Of a stretch of DNA of 64,000 nucleotides, positions 26,024-34,374 are shown in pieces. Position 1 is the first letter of the stretch, and each line of letters begins with the position of its first letter. The stretch comes from Pigmentiphaga sp. Its GTDB lineage: Bacteria; Pseudomonadota; Gammaproteobacteria; Burkholderiales; Burkholderiaceae_B. The DNA lies in assembly GCA_023228945.1 (NCBI GenBank), contig JALOAI010000014.1, positions 1 through 64,000 on the forward strand, given 5' to 3'. Position numbers and translations under genes: made by a program. The notes below the pieces were generated by a model, which saw nothing but the letters and a program-made list of their open reading frames with translations, did no database searches and was not told the DNA's origin.

Positions 26024-26050
26024 TTAAGTTATCCACCCGCCAGCCGTTAT
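26024..26050 (+). promoter_or_regulatory. sigma-28 promoter of fliD
   Basis: TTAAGTTA (26024-26031), an 11-base spacer and GCCGTTAT (26043-26050) match the FliA-dependent consensus (TAAAGTTT, 11 bases, GCCGATAA). It ends 36 bases before fliD. The spacing is identical to the one before flgM. Confidence 0.75.
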
Positions 26051-26086
26051 GATCGGCAACCAGCCTTCATCACGGATCCAGCGCCC

Positions 26087-27499
26087 ATGGCTTCTATCTC
26101 TTCCCTCGGATTGAGCGGCCTGCCCCTCGCCGACCTCCTCACGGATCTCCGCAAGGTGGAGGAAGCCCCGCTGTCCGGCCTCGCAACCCGCCTGAAGAGT
26201 TATGAAACGCGCGTGTCCAGCTATGGCACGCTGAGCAACGCGCTCGCCACCTTCCAGAGCGCCGCCAAGGCGTTGGGCGAAGCCAAAACGTTCAGCTCGT
26301 TCAAAAGCACCTCCAGCAACGCCGAGGCGCTCGCGGTGTCCACCGAAGCCGGTAGCGCCGCGGTGGCCGGTACCTACGCCATCCACGTCGACACCCTCGC
26401 CAGCACCCAAAGCCTGGCCACCGCCGGCCTGGCCAGCCGTACCGATGCGCTCAGCGATACCGGCGGCACGATCACCTTCACGTTGGGCGACGGCAGCACC
26501 AAAACACTGGAACTCGCCGCCGGCCAGACCTCCGTCGAGGCCCTGCGCGCCGCGATCAACTCGGCCGATCTGGGCTTCAGCGCCACCATCATCAACAATG
26601 GCAACGACAGCACGCCGTTCCAACTAACACTGTCCACCAACGACACCGGCACCGCCGCCAGCATCGCCAGCATCAGCGTCGACAACGCCGAGCTGCAAAG
26701 CGTTTTGGGCTACGACACCGATAACCCGTCGGCCGGCACCGTCAGCGAGGTGCGCCAGGCCGCCAACGCCATGATCACCGTCAATGGCATTGCCATCACC
26801 AGCCAGGGCAACACGCTCAAGGACGCCATCGAAGGCGTCACGCTCACTCTCAACGCCACCACCGAGGCCAGCAAGCCGGTCACGGTCACCGTCGACAAAG
26901 ACACCGCACTCACCCGGTCGGCTATCCAGAACTTCGTCTCCACCTATAACGCGCTGCAAACCACGATTCGCTCGCTAACCAGTTACAACGTCGAAACCCA
27001 AACGTCGAGCGCCCTCACCGGCGACTCCGTGGCGCGCTCGGTGCAAACACAAATGCAATCGGTCCTGAGCGGCGCGATCGACAACGACGGTCAATTTGCG
27101 GTGTTGGCCCAGATGGGCATCAAAACCAACGTCCAGACCGGCCTGCTCGAAATCGATACCGACACCCTGAATGCCGCGCTGGCCGATAAACCCAACGATG
27201 TCCAGGCCTTCTTTACCGGCGACCAAGGCCTGGCTGCCCGGCTCAACCAGCGCATCGAACCTCTGCTAGGCAACGCGGGCGCCATCGCCAACGCCGCCAA
27301 TGGTGCCAAAACCACCATCAAGGATCTCGAAAAACAGTATGCGGCAACGCAAACTCGCGTCGACGACCGCATGGCCATGTACCAGGCGCAATTCGTCGCC
27401 CTGGAAAAAGTCATGGCCCAAATGAGTTCCACCAGCTCCTATCTCACGACCCAGCTCAGCATGCTGGAGTCGCTGGGCAAGTCCAACAACGGTAAATAA
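26087..27499 (+). CDS. fliD: flagellar filament cap protein FliD (HAP2)
   Basis: FliD forms the cap at the growing filament end and helps flagellin fold there. This 470-residue protein has the typical N-terminus (ISSLGLSGLPLADLLTDLRKVE), a Ser/Thr/Ala/Asn-rich variable middle, and a C-terminal coiled-coil stretch (LEKQYAATQTRVDDRM). It has no signal peptide and is expected to be exported by the flagellar type III system. It heads the plus-strand set with fliS and fliT and is preceded by a sigma-28-type promoter. Confidence 0.95.
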   Translation: MASISSLGLSGLPLADLLTDLRKVEEAPLSGLATRLKSYETRVSSYGTLSNALATFQSAAKALGEAKTFSSFKSTSSNAEALAVSTEAGSAAVAGTYAIHVDTLASTQSLATAGLASRTDALSDTGGTITFTLGDGSTKTLELAAGQTSVEALRAAINSADLGFSATIINNGNDSTPFQLTLSTNDTGTAASIASISVDNAELQSVLGYDTDNPSAGTVSEVRQAANAMITVNGIAITSQGNTLKDAIEGVTLTLNATTEASKPVTVTVDKDTALTRSAIQNFVSTYNALQTTIRSLTSYNVETQTSSALTGDSVARSVQTQMQSVLSGAIDNDGQFAVLAQMGIKTNVQTGLLEIDTDTLNAALADKPNDVQAFFTGDQGLAARLNQRIEPLLGNAGAIANAANGAKTTIKDLEKQYAATQTRVDDRMAMYQAQFVALEKVMAQMSSTSSYLTTQLSMLESLGKSNNGK

Positions 27500-27633
27500 A
27501 GGCCAAATGCGGCGGCTCGCTCGTCCGGGGCGGCTCGCCATCGATATCCACGGGTTTTTCCCAGTAGTTTCGGCGATCGGGTCCACGATCAAACCCGTAG
27601 ACTAATGCCATGCCCGCCTTCTGACCTCCCACC

Positions 27634-28062
27634 ATGTCCTACCTCCCCAAGCGCGCCCGCGGCGCCGGCAGCTACGCCACCATCGGCCTGGAAACCGCCG
27701 TCAACAGCGCTTCGCCCGAGAAATTGATCACGCTTTTGTTCGAAGGCGCGCGTTCGGCCATCCGCAGGGCCGAACAGTGCCTGGCCAGGGGCGATATCGC
27801 CGGCCGCGGGCAGGCCATTTCCAAGGCCCTCGAGATCGTCGGCAATGGTTTGCGCGCCTCGCTCAATCTCGAGGCCGGCGGCGAAGTCGCGGCAAACCTC
27901 GCCAATTTGTACGAATACATCGAGCGTTGCCTGTTGCTGGCCAACCTGCACGCCGACGCCGCCAAGCTGGCCGAGGCCGAACGCCTCCTGGCCGATCTCG
28001 GCGGCGCCTGGAACGACATGGCCCAAAGCCGCCAGGCCGGTGCCACCGCGCCCACTCCTTGA
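27634..28062 (+). CDS. fliS: flagellin export chaperone FliS
   Basis: FliS binds the C-terminus of flagellin in the cytoplasm and prevents premature assembly. The protein has 142 residues and the family pattern GAGSYATIGLETAVNSASPEKLITLLFEGA near its N-terminus, then an all-helical body. It lies 134 bases after fliD and just before fliT, as in many flagellar clusters. The flagellin gene itself is not in the window. Confidence 0.94.
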   Translation: MSYLPKRARGAGSYATIGLETAVNSASPEKLITLLFEGARSAIRRAEQCLARGDIAGRGQAISKALEIVGNGLRASLNLEAGGEVAANLANLYEYIERCLLLANLHADAAKLAEAERLLADLGGAWNDMAQSRQAGATAPTP

Positions 28063-28082
28063 GTCACCGAACGAGCGTCCAC

Positions 28083-28433
28083 ATGAATCCCAGCACCCCC
28101 GAAGACATGCTGCGCATCTACAGCATGGCGGCGGCACTCAGTGCCGACATCCTGGCCCAGGCACGCCAGGAAGAATGGGATACCGTCATCGCCCTTGGGC
28201 AGCAATACATCGCCGCCATCGAGATGCTCCAGGCCATGGAGCAAACCCGCGCACTGGATGCCGGCGAACGCGCGCGCAAACACGCGCTGCTCATAGAGAT
28301 CCTCGAGAACGACTCCGCCACGCGGGCACTGGTCGAGCCCGGCCTCGCCCGCATCGGCGCACTGCTGAACAACCTGCGCCGGCAACAGAACATCATCGAT
28401 GCCTATGGCGCTCCGGTGGTGGCCGTGTCGTGA
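28083..28433 (+). CDS. fliT: FliT-like flagellar export chaperone
   Basis: This 116-residue all-helical protein matches FliT in size, position and helical pattern (MLRIYSMAAALSADILAQA, then a C-terminal helix LLNNLRRQQNIIDAYG). FliT is the chaperone for FliD, and in enteric bacteria it also restrains FlhDC. Sequence conservation in this family is weak, so the call leans on the fliD-fliS context. Its stop overlaps the next start as GTGA. Confidence 0.85.
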   Translation: MNPSTPEDMLRIYSMAAALSADILAQARQEEWDTVIALGQQYIAAIEMLQAMEQTRALDAGERARKHALLIEILENDSATRALVEPGLARIGALLNNLRRQQNIIDAYGAPVVAVS

Positions 28434-29695
28434 ATAGCGCCCTCGGGTCGCTGCTGGCCACCAGGCTCGACGCCGTCCTGGGTACGACGCTGGCGCAGCA
28501 TCCCGTGTTGCTCGATGGCGCGCGAGGCCATCCGGTCACCCAGCCAGCCAGCTTCCCGCATGGCCAGGATACGACCATCCGTCGCGGCACCGGCGAGCGG
28601 GGCCAAGGCGCCGTCCGGGCCGGCCAGGCCGGAACCAGCCAGGTGGGCCAAGGGGCCACCCCAGGCGCCAGCACCCCGGGGCAAGGTCAGGCATCCGCAC
28701 GCACCATACTGAGCGAACCCGCGCGCACGATCCTGGCGCTGTTGTTGAGCGGCATGGATGGCAAGACCGCCGTGCAGGGCAGACAACCCTTGGTGTCTCT
28801 ACCCATCCCCCCATCGGCGCCAGCCCCGGCTGCCCATGGCACCCCCGCGCCCGACGGCCCAGACGCCGTCTCGGCAACGCCGGGCCAAAGCGCGCAGCCG
28901 GGTACGGCAGCCGCTCGCGCAGCGCCGTCCGCCGGCCCAATGCCTTCCCCGCCCGCCGCCAGCGGCGGCCAGTCCGCGGGCTCGCCACCGGCAATCGCGG
29001 GGCAAACCGCCGCCGCCCGGGCCCTGCTGCCGCAAGCGCCCGCCAATCTGGTGCCCGCCCTGGCAAGCGCATTGCAGCGCGTGCTTGGCCAGAGCGGCAT
29101 GTTCTACGAATCGCATCTGGCACAGATGGCTTTCGGCCAACGCAGCCCCACCGAGGTGGCGCGCGAGCCGCAAGCCAGGCTCGATCCTTCAGCGCCACAG
29201 ATGGTTCGCGCCAGCGCCGAGGGCGGCGCGCCGGCTTCCGGCTCGGCGCCCGCCTCGACCACCTCACCACAAACACCCGGCGCGGCCGCCCAGCCCGCGG
29301 CGAATCCGCTGCCGGGCATGGCACCCGATGCCGCGCCGCTGGTGCGGCAGCAGCTCGAGGTACTGGCCAATCAGGCCTTTACCTGGCAAGGCGAAGCCTG
29401 GAGCGGCGCCCCGCTGCAATGGGAGGTCCAACGCCGGGCTCCGGAAGACCCCGCCTCCGAAACGCTGGCCACCTGGGCCACCCGCCTGGTTCTGCAACTG
29501 CCCAGGCTGGGCGCGGTGGAAGCCCGGCTCACGCTGGCCGGCGATCGGCTGGTGCTGCGCCTGGGCGCGCCCGACAGCGCCTTACTCCTGCAACAGCATC
29601 TGGACGTGCTGCGTGAGCACCTCGAACGCCAGGGCTTGCAGCTTACCGACACCACGGTGAGCCACCAGCCGGTGCCCAAGGCCAGCCGAGCATGA
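28430..29695 (+). CDS. second FliK-like hook-length control domain protein
   Basis: The 421-residue protein starts with GTG overlapping the fliT stop. Residues about 30-280 are a low-complexity, Ala/Pro/Gly/Gln-rich region. The C-terminal 130 residues (LQWEVQRRAPED, LVLQLPRLGAVEARLTLAGDRLVLRLGAPD) resemble the Flg_hook domain of FliK, which switches export specificity at FlhB. The window also holds the canonical fliK at 39680, so this is a second, divergent copy. It is followed directly by an FlhB-C-terminus-like gene, which may be its partner; that is inference. Confidence 0.75.
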   Translation: MNSALGSLLATRLDAVLGTTLAQHPVLLDGARGHPVTQPASFPHGQDTTIRRGTGERGQGAVRAGQAGTSQVGQGATPGASTPGQGQASARTILSEPARTILALLLSGMDGKTAVQGRQPLVSLPIPPSAPAPAAHGTPAPDGPDAVSATPGQSAQPGTAAARAAPSAGPMPSPPAASGGQSAGSPPAIAGQTAAARALLPQAPANLVPALASALQRVLGQSGMFYESHLAQMAFGQRSPTEVAREPQARLDPSAPQMVRASAEGGAPASGSAPASTTSPQTPGAAAQPAANPLPGMAPDAAPLVRQQLEVLANQAFTWQGEAWSGAPLQWEVQRRAPEDPASETLATWATRLVLQLPRLGAVEARLTLAGDRLVLRLGAPDSALLLQQHLDVLREHLERQGLQLTDTTVSHQPVPKASRA

Positions 29696-30069
29696 GCCAG
29701 CCCAAGCCTCCCGCCTCCCCGAGCGGCTCCGAAACACCGGCCCGGCAAACCGCCGTGGCCCTGAGCTACCGCGACGGCGACCAGGCGCCGCGCGTCGTTG
29801 CCAAGGGCTATGGCGTGCTGGCCGAAACCATCCAGCGTACGGCGCGCGAACATGGTCTTTACGTGCATGAGTCGCCCGAACTCGTCGGCCTGCTCATGCA
29901 AGTGGATCTCGACTCCCAGATCCCGCCCCAACTGTATCAAGCCGTTGCAGAACTCCTGGCTTGGCTGTATCGTCTCGACGCGCTCGACCCGGAGGGCGCC
30001 GCGGCGCAGGCCAACTCCTTGGCGACCGTGCACCATGACCACAACGAACCAGGCCGGGACCCCAGATGA
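29692..30069 (+). CDS. FlhB C-terminal-domain-like protein (FlhX type)
   Basis: This 125-residue soluble protein resembles only the cytoplasmic C-terminal domain of FlhB: AVALSYRDGDQAPRVVAKGYG, then LAETIQRTAREHGLYVHESPELVGLL, and helical end LYQAVAELLAWLYRLD. No membrane helices are present, and the NPTH self-cleavage motif of FlhB is absent at the start. Such free-standing FlhB_C proteins (FlhX) can substitute partly for cleaved FlhB in some bacteria. It overlaps both neighbours as ATGA, so it is translated together with the FliK-like protein and ycgR. Confidence 0.8.
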   Translation: MSQPKPPASPSGSETPARQTAVALSYRDGDQAPRVVAKGYGVLAETIQRTAREHGLYVHESPELVGLLMQVDLDSQIPPQLYQAVAELLAWLYRLDALDPEGAAAQANSLATVHHDHNEPGRDPR

Positions 30070-30803
30070 TGACTCGTGACCCTCAATATCTGCTCGACAA
30101 CCCGGTCGAGGTTGGATCGGCCCTGAAAGAGCTCCTGCGCGGCGCCGATCGTCTCTGTACCACCTATGGCGGCGAAGTCCTGCCGGTGTACCTGACCGAT
30201 ATCAACGTCCGCCGCCGTACCGTCAGCTTCCTGCCCTACGGCGGCGACCGCGAGCGCGCCTTGCTCGCCTCCGCCTCCGAACTCTTGTTCGAAGGCACCG
30301 CCTACGGAACCCCCATCGAGTTCAAACTGGGAGCGTTGCAAGAAGTCGACGAGTTCTCGCCCGACGGCCATGATCGCATCGTGCTGCAGGCGCCCTTTCC
30401 GCCCCAGCTCTATCGCATGCAACGGCGGCAGTTCTTCCGGGCGCCGGTGGCGCCCCCCAATACGCGGCGCGCCATCTGGAAGTCGCCCGGCGGGCGATTG
30501 CTGGTGTTTCGTATCCAGGATATCTCCCTCTCGGGCATCGGTTTACGCACCGAGCACTCGGCCGACGCCTTGCCCGCCGAAGGTTCTTTGATGCACCCGG
30601 TACAGCTGGACTTCGAAGAACACGGCGGCATCGAAGCGTGGCTGCAGGTTGTGGTCAGACATACCATTTCCGAATTCGACACCCGGCGCGGCCATGTCAA
30701 CTATGCCCATCTCGGCTGCATCTTTGCCGAGCCGGATGGCCAGCGCGAGAGTTTCTTGCAACGCCTGGTGTTCGCGCTCGAAAAAAATACCCGGCGTTAT
30801 TAA
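30066..30803 (+). CDS. ycgR: cyclic-di-GMP-binding flagellar brake protein YcgR
   Basis: YcgR binds cyclic di-GMP and then acts on the flagellar motor to slow swimming. The 245-residue protein has an N-terminal YcgR domain (about 1-112) and a C-terminal PilZ domain with the RxxxR motif RQFFR at 121-125 and DxSxxG (D152, S154, G157), so ligand binding should be intact. It overlaps the FlhX-type gene by 4 bases. It converges with an EAL-domain gene that could lower the same messenger. Confidence 0.92.
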   Translation: MMTRDPQYLLDNPVEVGSALKELLRGADRLCTTYGGEVLPVYLTDINVRRRTVSFLPYGGDRERALLASASELLFEGTAYGTPIEFKLGALQEVDEFSPDGHDRIVLQAPFPPQLYRMQRRQFFRAPVAPPNTRRAIWKSPGGRLLVFRIQDISLSGIGLRTEHSADALPAEGSLMHPVQLDFEEHGGIEAWLQVVVRHTISEFDTRRGHVNYAHLGCIFAEPDGQRESFLQRLVFALEKNTRRY

Positions 30804-30835
30804 GCCGCGGCCTCCGAACAATCGGGCGCCGCGGC
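30804..30835. terminator. stem-loop between converging ycgR and EAL genes
   Basis: Two copies of the palindrome GCCGCGGC (30804-30811 and 30828-30835) can pair across a 16-base loop in the 35-base gap between two convergent genes. No T-tract follows on either strand, so a shared terminator is only suggested. Confidence 0.3.
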
Positions 30836-30838
30836 GCG

Positions 30839-32080
30839 CTAATGCAGCGGGGACGGCACCGGCCCGACCTGGCCCGGTTGCAGCGCCAGGCGCAGCCCCC
30901 CCGTGCCCACGTGCAGGGTGTCATCCTCGGGTTCGGATTCCACCTCCGCCACCCGTCCTCCTTCATAGAGCGGGTTGTGACCAAACACCGGCACGATGCG
31001 TTCGGCGGGCATCGGTTTGCCCAATAGCCAGCCTTGCGAGCCCTGGCAGCCCACCTCCGCCAGAATGTCCAATTGCCCTTCGGTTTCCACTCCTTCCGCC
31101 ACTACGGAATGGCCAAGCTCATGGCATAGGCGCACCACGGCGCTGGCGATCGAGCGGGCGGCCTGGTCGCTTTCGATCGCATTGACGAATGAGCGGTCGA
31201 TCTTGATCGTGTCGCACGGCAGGCGCTCGAGATACTGCAGGCTGGAATAGCCGGTGCCGAAATCATCGATCGCGATGCGCACGCCCAGCTCGCGCAAGCC
31301 GCGCAGGCGGGACAGAATCTGGTTGGTGGTGTCCACCATGACGCCTTCGGTGATCTCCAGTTGCAGACGTTCGGAAGGGAGGCCGGTGTAGCGCAGGCAC
31401 TCCCGGACTTCGCGCAGCAGGCGATGCTCCTGCAACTGCACGGGCGACAGGTTGACGGAGATCGTCCAGGGATGCGGCCACTTCGCCGCCTGCAGGCATG
31501 CGGTTTCCAGCACCCAGCGGCCCAGCGCCCGGATCGAGCCGTTGGCCTCCGCCAAAGGAATGAATTGATCGGGACGGATGGCGCCGCGTGTGGGATGGTT
31601 CCAGCGCACCAGGGCCTCGAAACCCAGGATTTCGCGAGATCGCGTGTCGAAGATGGGTTGATACTCCAGGTACAACTGACTCTTGGGGTCGCCCAGCGCC
31701 ACCAGAAGGTCGTGCGCGAGGCGGTCGGTCTGGGCGGGATCGGCGGAGGCGTAATAATGGAAGAGGTTTTTCTGGCTGGCGCTTGCGGCCACGTGAGACT
31801 CGGCGCGCGCCATGCGCAGCACGACATACGAGAGCGCCGGCACCACCGCCAGTACCAGGAGCACCAGCAAACCGAACTCGGCGTAGCGAGTGCGGCCGAG
31901 ACTCCCCCCGACCGTATACCAGCTGAGCCAAAGCAGCAGCACGCCCACGCCATGCGCCAGCGCCCACCAGCCCAAGGCGTTGTCGCCCCGCCGCTGCAGC
32001 CACCAGCCAACGAGCAACACGCCGCCAACGGCCTCCATCAACAACAGAACCACGATCAGGAGGGTGAAAAAGTCGAACAT
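30839..32080 (-). CDS. membrane EAL-domain phosphodiesterase
   Basis: The 413-residue protein should degrade cyclic di-GMP. Three hydrophobic segments (about 5-25, 36-55, 68-90) anchor it, and an EAL domain fills about 125-390. EAL is at 155-157, and NLSP, EITEG, DDFGTGYS, KIDRSF and EGVET are all kept, so activity is likely. No GGDEF domain is present. It sits head to tail with the Aer-like receptor (43-base gap) and converges with ycgR, an arrangement that fits local tuning of motility. Confidence 0.9.
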   Translation of the reverse strand: MFDFFTLLIVVLLLMEAVGGVLLVGWWLQRRGDNALGWWALAHGVGVLLLWLSWYTVGGSLGRTRYAEFGLLVLLVLAVVPALSYVVLRMARAESHVAASASQKNLFHYYASADPAQTDRLAHDLLVALGDPKSQLYLEYQPIFDTRSREILGFEALVRWNHPTRGAIRPDQFIPLAEANGSIRALGRWVLETACLQAAKWPHPWTISVNLSPVQLQEHRLLREVRECLRYTGLPSERLQLEITEGVMVDTTNQILSRLRGLRELGVRIAIDDFGTGYSSLQYLERLPCDTIKIDRSFVNAIESDQAARSIASAVVRLCHELGHSVVAEGVETEGQLDILAEVGCQGSQGWLLGKPMPAERIVPVFGHNPLYEGGRVAEVESEPEDDTLHVGTGGLRLALQPGQVGPVPSPLH

Positions 32081-32123
32081 GACACAGTGTCAGACGGGGT
32101 GTGGACGTGCAGAATAACGCAAG

Positions 32124-33716
32124 TCAGCGCACCATGAACACCGAGGCGGCCTGTCCGAGGTAGCCACTGCGGTCGCGCAGGGTTTGGGCTGCGGCGGCGG
32201 CTTCTTCCACTAGCGCCGCATTGCGCTGCGTGACATCGTCCATCTGCTGCACCGCGTTCTTCACGTCTTCGATGCCGTTGGCCTGTTGCTGCGACGCCGT
32301 TGCGATCTCGCCCATCAGGGCCGAGGCGCTTTCGATGGCCGTTACCACCTCGGTCATGGCAGCGCCGGATTGCGCTACGAGATCAGCGCCCGAATCGATT
32401 TCGCTGCCGGATTGTTCGATCAAAGCCTTGATCTCTTTTGCGGCCTGCGCGGACTTCTGGGCCAGCGCCCTCACCTCGCCGGCGACCACCGCGAAACCCC
32501 GGCCCTGGCTTCCGGCCCGCGCGGCTTCGACGGCGGCATTGAGCGCCAGGATATTGGTTTGGAAAGCGATGTCATCGATCACGCCAATGATGTCGGTGAT
32601 CTTGTGGGAAGTGGCTGAAATCAGCCGCATGCGATCGACGGCCTGGTGCACCACATCGCTTCCCCGTCCCGCGGTTTGGGTGGCGCTGGCGGCCAACTGG
32701 CTGGCCTGGCGAGCATTGGCCGCGTTCTGCGCAACGCTTTCGGCGAACTGTTCCATACTGGCGGCCGTACGATCCAGCGCTGCGGCCTGCTGCTGGGTGC
32801 GGGCGGCGAGATCCGCATTACCGCGGGCGATGCGATCGGCCCCGCTCACCACACCGGCAACGCTGCCATTCATGTCGTGGGCGATGCTGAGCAGGCTTTT
32901 GCGCATGATGTCGAGTGAAAACATCAGTTCGCCCACTTCGCCCGGCGCAGGCTCGATGTGGACGCCTTCGACGTTGCCAGCGCCGATCTGGCGCGAGAAC
33001 CGCAATGCTTGCTGCAACGGGCGCCACACCGACCGCGCCAGCGACGCTCCCAGCCAGCCCAGCCAGGCGGTGCCCACCAGCGCCATGCCGATCAGCACCG
33101 GCGCGGCCCAGCCCGTTTCGGCCGGCGGCAGCCCCGCGGCATGGACGCCCACCATGGCCATCGCGATGACTCCGGCGAGCGCACTGCCACCCAGCCAGGC
33201 GAGGCGGGCGGCCAAGGTATTCACTCGCCATAACGCCAGGCGGGAAGGCCAGGCTCGCCATCCCAGAATCCGCACCTGGCCGTTCCGGATGCCATGGTGC
33301 GGCAGTTCGCCCGCGTTGAGTCGGCGGTAGCGGTCGCTGATCCGTTCGATGGTGCTGGCGGCGGCCTTGACCCGCACCGACCCATAGCCGACGATCTCGT
33401 CGCCCCGATAAATTGGCGAGACGGTGGCCAACACCCAGTAGTAGCAGCCGTCCTTGCGGCGATTCTTGACGTGGCCCGTCCAGGTCTTGCCTGCCCTGAG
33501 CGTGGCCCAGAGATCGGCGAACGCCGCCCGCGGCATATCGGGGTGCCGTACCACGTTGTGATGTTCGCCGATCAGCTCCGCGCGCTCGAAGCCGCTGACT
33601 TCAATGAAGGCCGGGTTGGCGTAGAGGATGCGCCCTTGGAGATCGGTGCGCGAAATCAGATATTGATCGTCGCGCAGCCGGTACTCGCGGTCGACGACGG
33701 GTTGGTTGTTACGCAT
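32124..33716 (-). CDS. aer: Aer-like PAS chemoreceptor
   Basis: The 530-residue protein looks like Aer, the energy/oxygen taxis receptor. A PAS domain lies at about 10-110 (DLQGRILYANPAFIEVSGF, with MPRAAFADLW), two membrane helices at about 165-215 enclose almost no periplasmic part, and the C-terminal half is a signalling domain with the conserved hairpin tip (ILALNAAVEAARAGSQGRGF). Start at 33716 matches the family beginning MRNNQPV; an upstream start at 33770 overlaps no signal. It lies 72 bases after fliE on the same strand. No sigma-28 promoter was seen before it. Confidence 0.9.
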   Translation of the reverse strand: MRNNQPVVDREYRLRDDQYLISRTDLQGRILYANPAFIEVSGFERAELIGEHHNVVRHPDMPRAAFADLWATLRAGKTWTGHVKNRRKDGCYYWVLATVSPIYRGDEIVGYGSVRVKAAASTIERISDRYRRLNAGELPHHGIRNGQVRILGWRAWPSRLALWRVNTLAARLAWLGGSALAGVIAMAMVGVHAAGLPPAETGWAAPVLIGMALVGTAWLGWLGASLARSVWRPLQQALRFSRQIGAGNVEGVHIEPAPGEVGELMFSLDIMRKSLLSIAHDMNGSVAGVVSGADRIARGNADLAARTQQQAAALDRTAASMEQFAESVAQNAANARQASQLAASATQTAGRGSDVVHQAVDRMRLISATSHKITDIIGVIDDIAFQTNILALNAAVEAARAGSQGRGFAVVAGEVRALAQKSAQAAKEIKALIEQSGSEIDSGADLVAQSGAAMTEVVTAIESASALMGEIATASQQQANGIEDVKNAVQQMDDVTQRNAALVEEAAAAAQTLRDRSGYLGQAASVFMVR

Positions 33717-33788
33717 GACTGAAATGGGAAAAAAACGAGACGCCGCCAGCAACGGCAGCACGCGCAACAACAGTCGCGGCCCGGTTGC

Positions 33789-34103
33789 CTAGACAGGCAT
33801 GCTGGAGATTTCCTGGTAGGCCGCGATCAGGCGGTTGCGTACCTGTACGGTGGCTTGGAACGCGATGCCCGCTTTTTGCGACTCGATCATGACCTGATCG
33901 AGCGACACGCCCGGCATGCCGAGCTCATAGGCTTGGGCTTGCGCATAAGCGGCCTCCTGGGCCTGACTCACGCGGGCCAGCGAACGCTGCAATTCGGTGG
34001 CGAAGCTGCCGGACGCGGGAGCGAGCCCGGCCATGGGAGCTGCGGGACGGGTGGCCGCCATGGCGGCCATTTGCTGCATTTGTTCGACGACGTTTTTGAT
34101 CAT
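33789..34103 (-). CDS. fliE: flagellar hook-basal body protein FliE
   Basis: FliE joins the MS ring to the rod and is the first rod component exported. The 104-residue protein ends with the conserved SLDQVMIESQKAGIAFQATVQVRNRLIAAYQEIS pattern (shown only in part: key residues are the final VQVRNRLIAAY). It is divergent from fliF, with 271 bases between the two starts that must hold both promoters; I could not single out promoter boxes there. Confidence 0.95.
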   Translation of the reverse strand: MIKNVVEQMQQMAAMAATRPAAPMAGLAPASGSFATELQRSLARVSQAQEAAYAQAQAYELGMPGVSLDQVMIESQKAGIAFQATVQVRNRLIAAYQEISSMPV

Positions 34104-34374
34104 GAGAGCGGCACTTTCGTATTGGTTGGCATGCTACTGCATGCTCCTCGCCATGTATACGCCACAATTACCATCCAAAACCCACGTTAATCCCCGCTTG
34201 GACCCGCCTCGACGCAAGCCATAATCTGCCAGCCTGAGCGCCTCCTGCCCGTCACCAGCCGGGCGGCCGTTCCCAGGCCCCAACATCAGGCCGGTCCATG
34301 TTGCACATCACTTTTTCCGCTCGTCATTCGCCTTCTTACGGCACGCCGTCGCCATGGCCAGGGATGGCCTGCGC

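Noticed and set aside
33324..33335. GGCGGTAGCGGT resembling the RfaH ops element.
   Set aside because: The last bases do not match the ops consensus and the site lies inside the Aer-like gene on the antisense strand.
34104..34374. Sigma-54 or sigma-28 promoters between fliE and fliF.
   Set aside because: No GG-N10-GC type element or FliA consensus was found; the promoters must be of another kind, probably activator-dependent.
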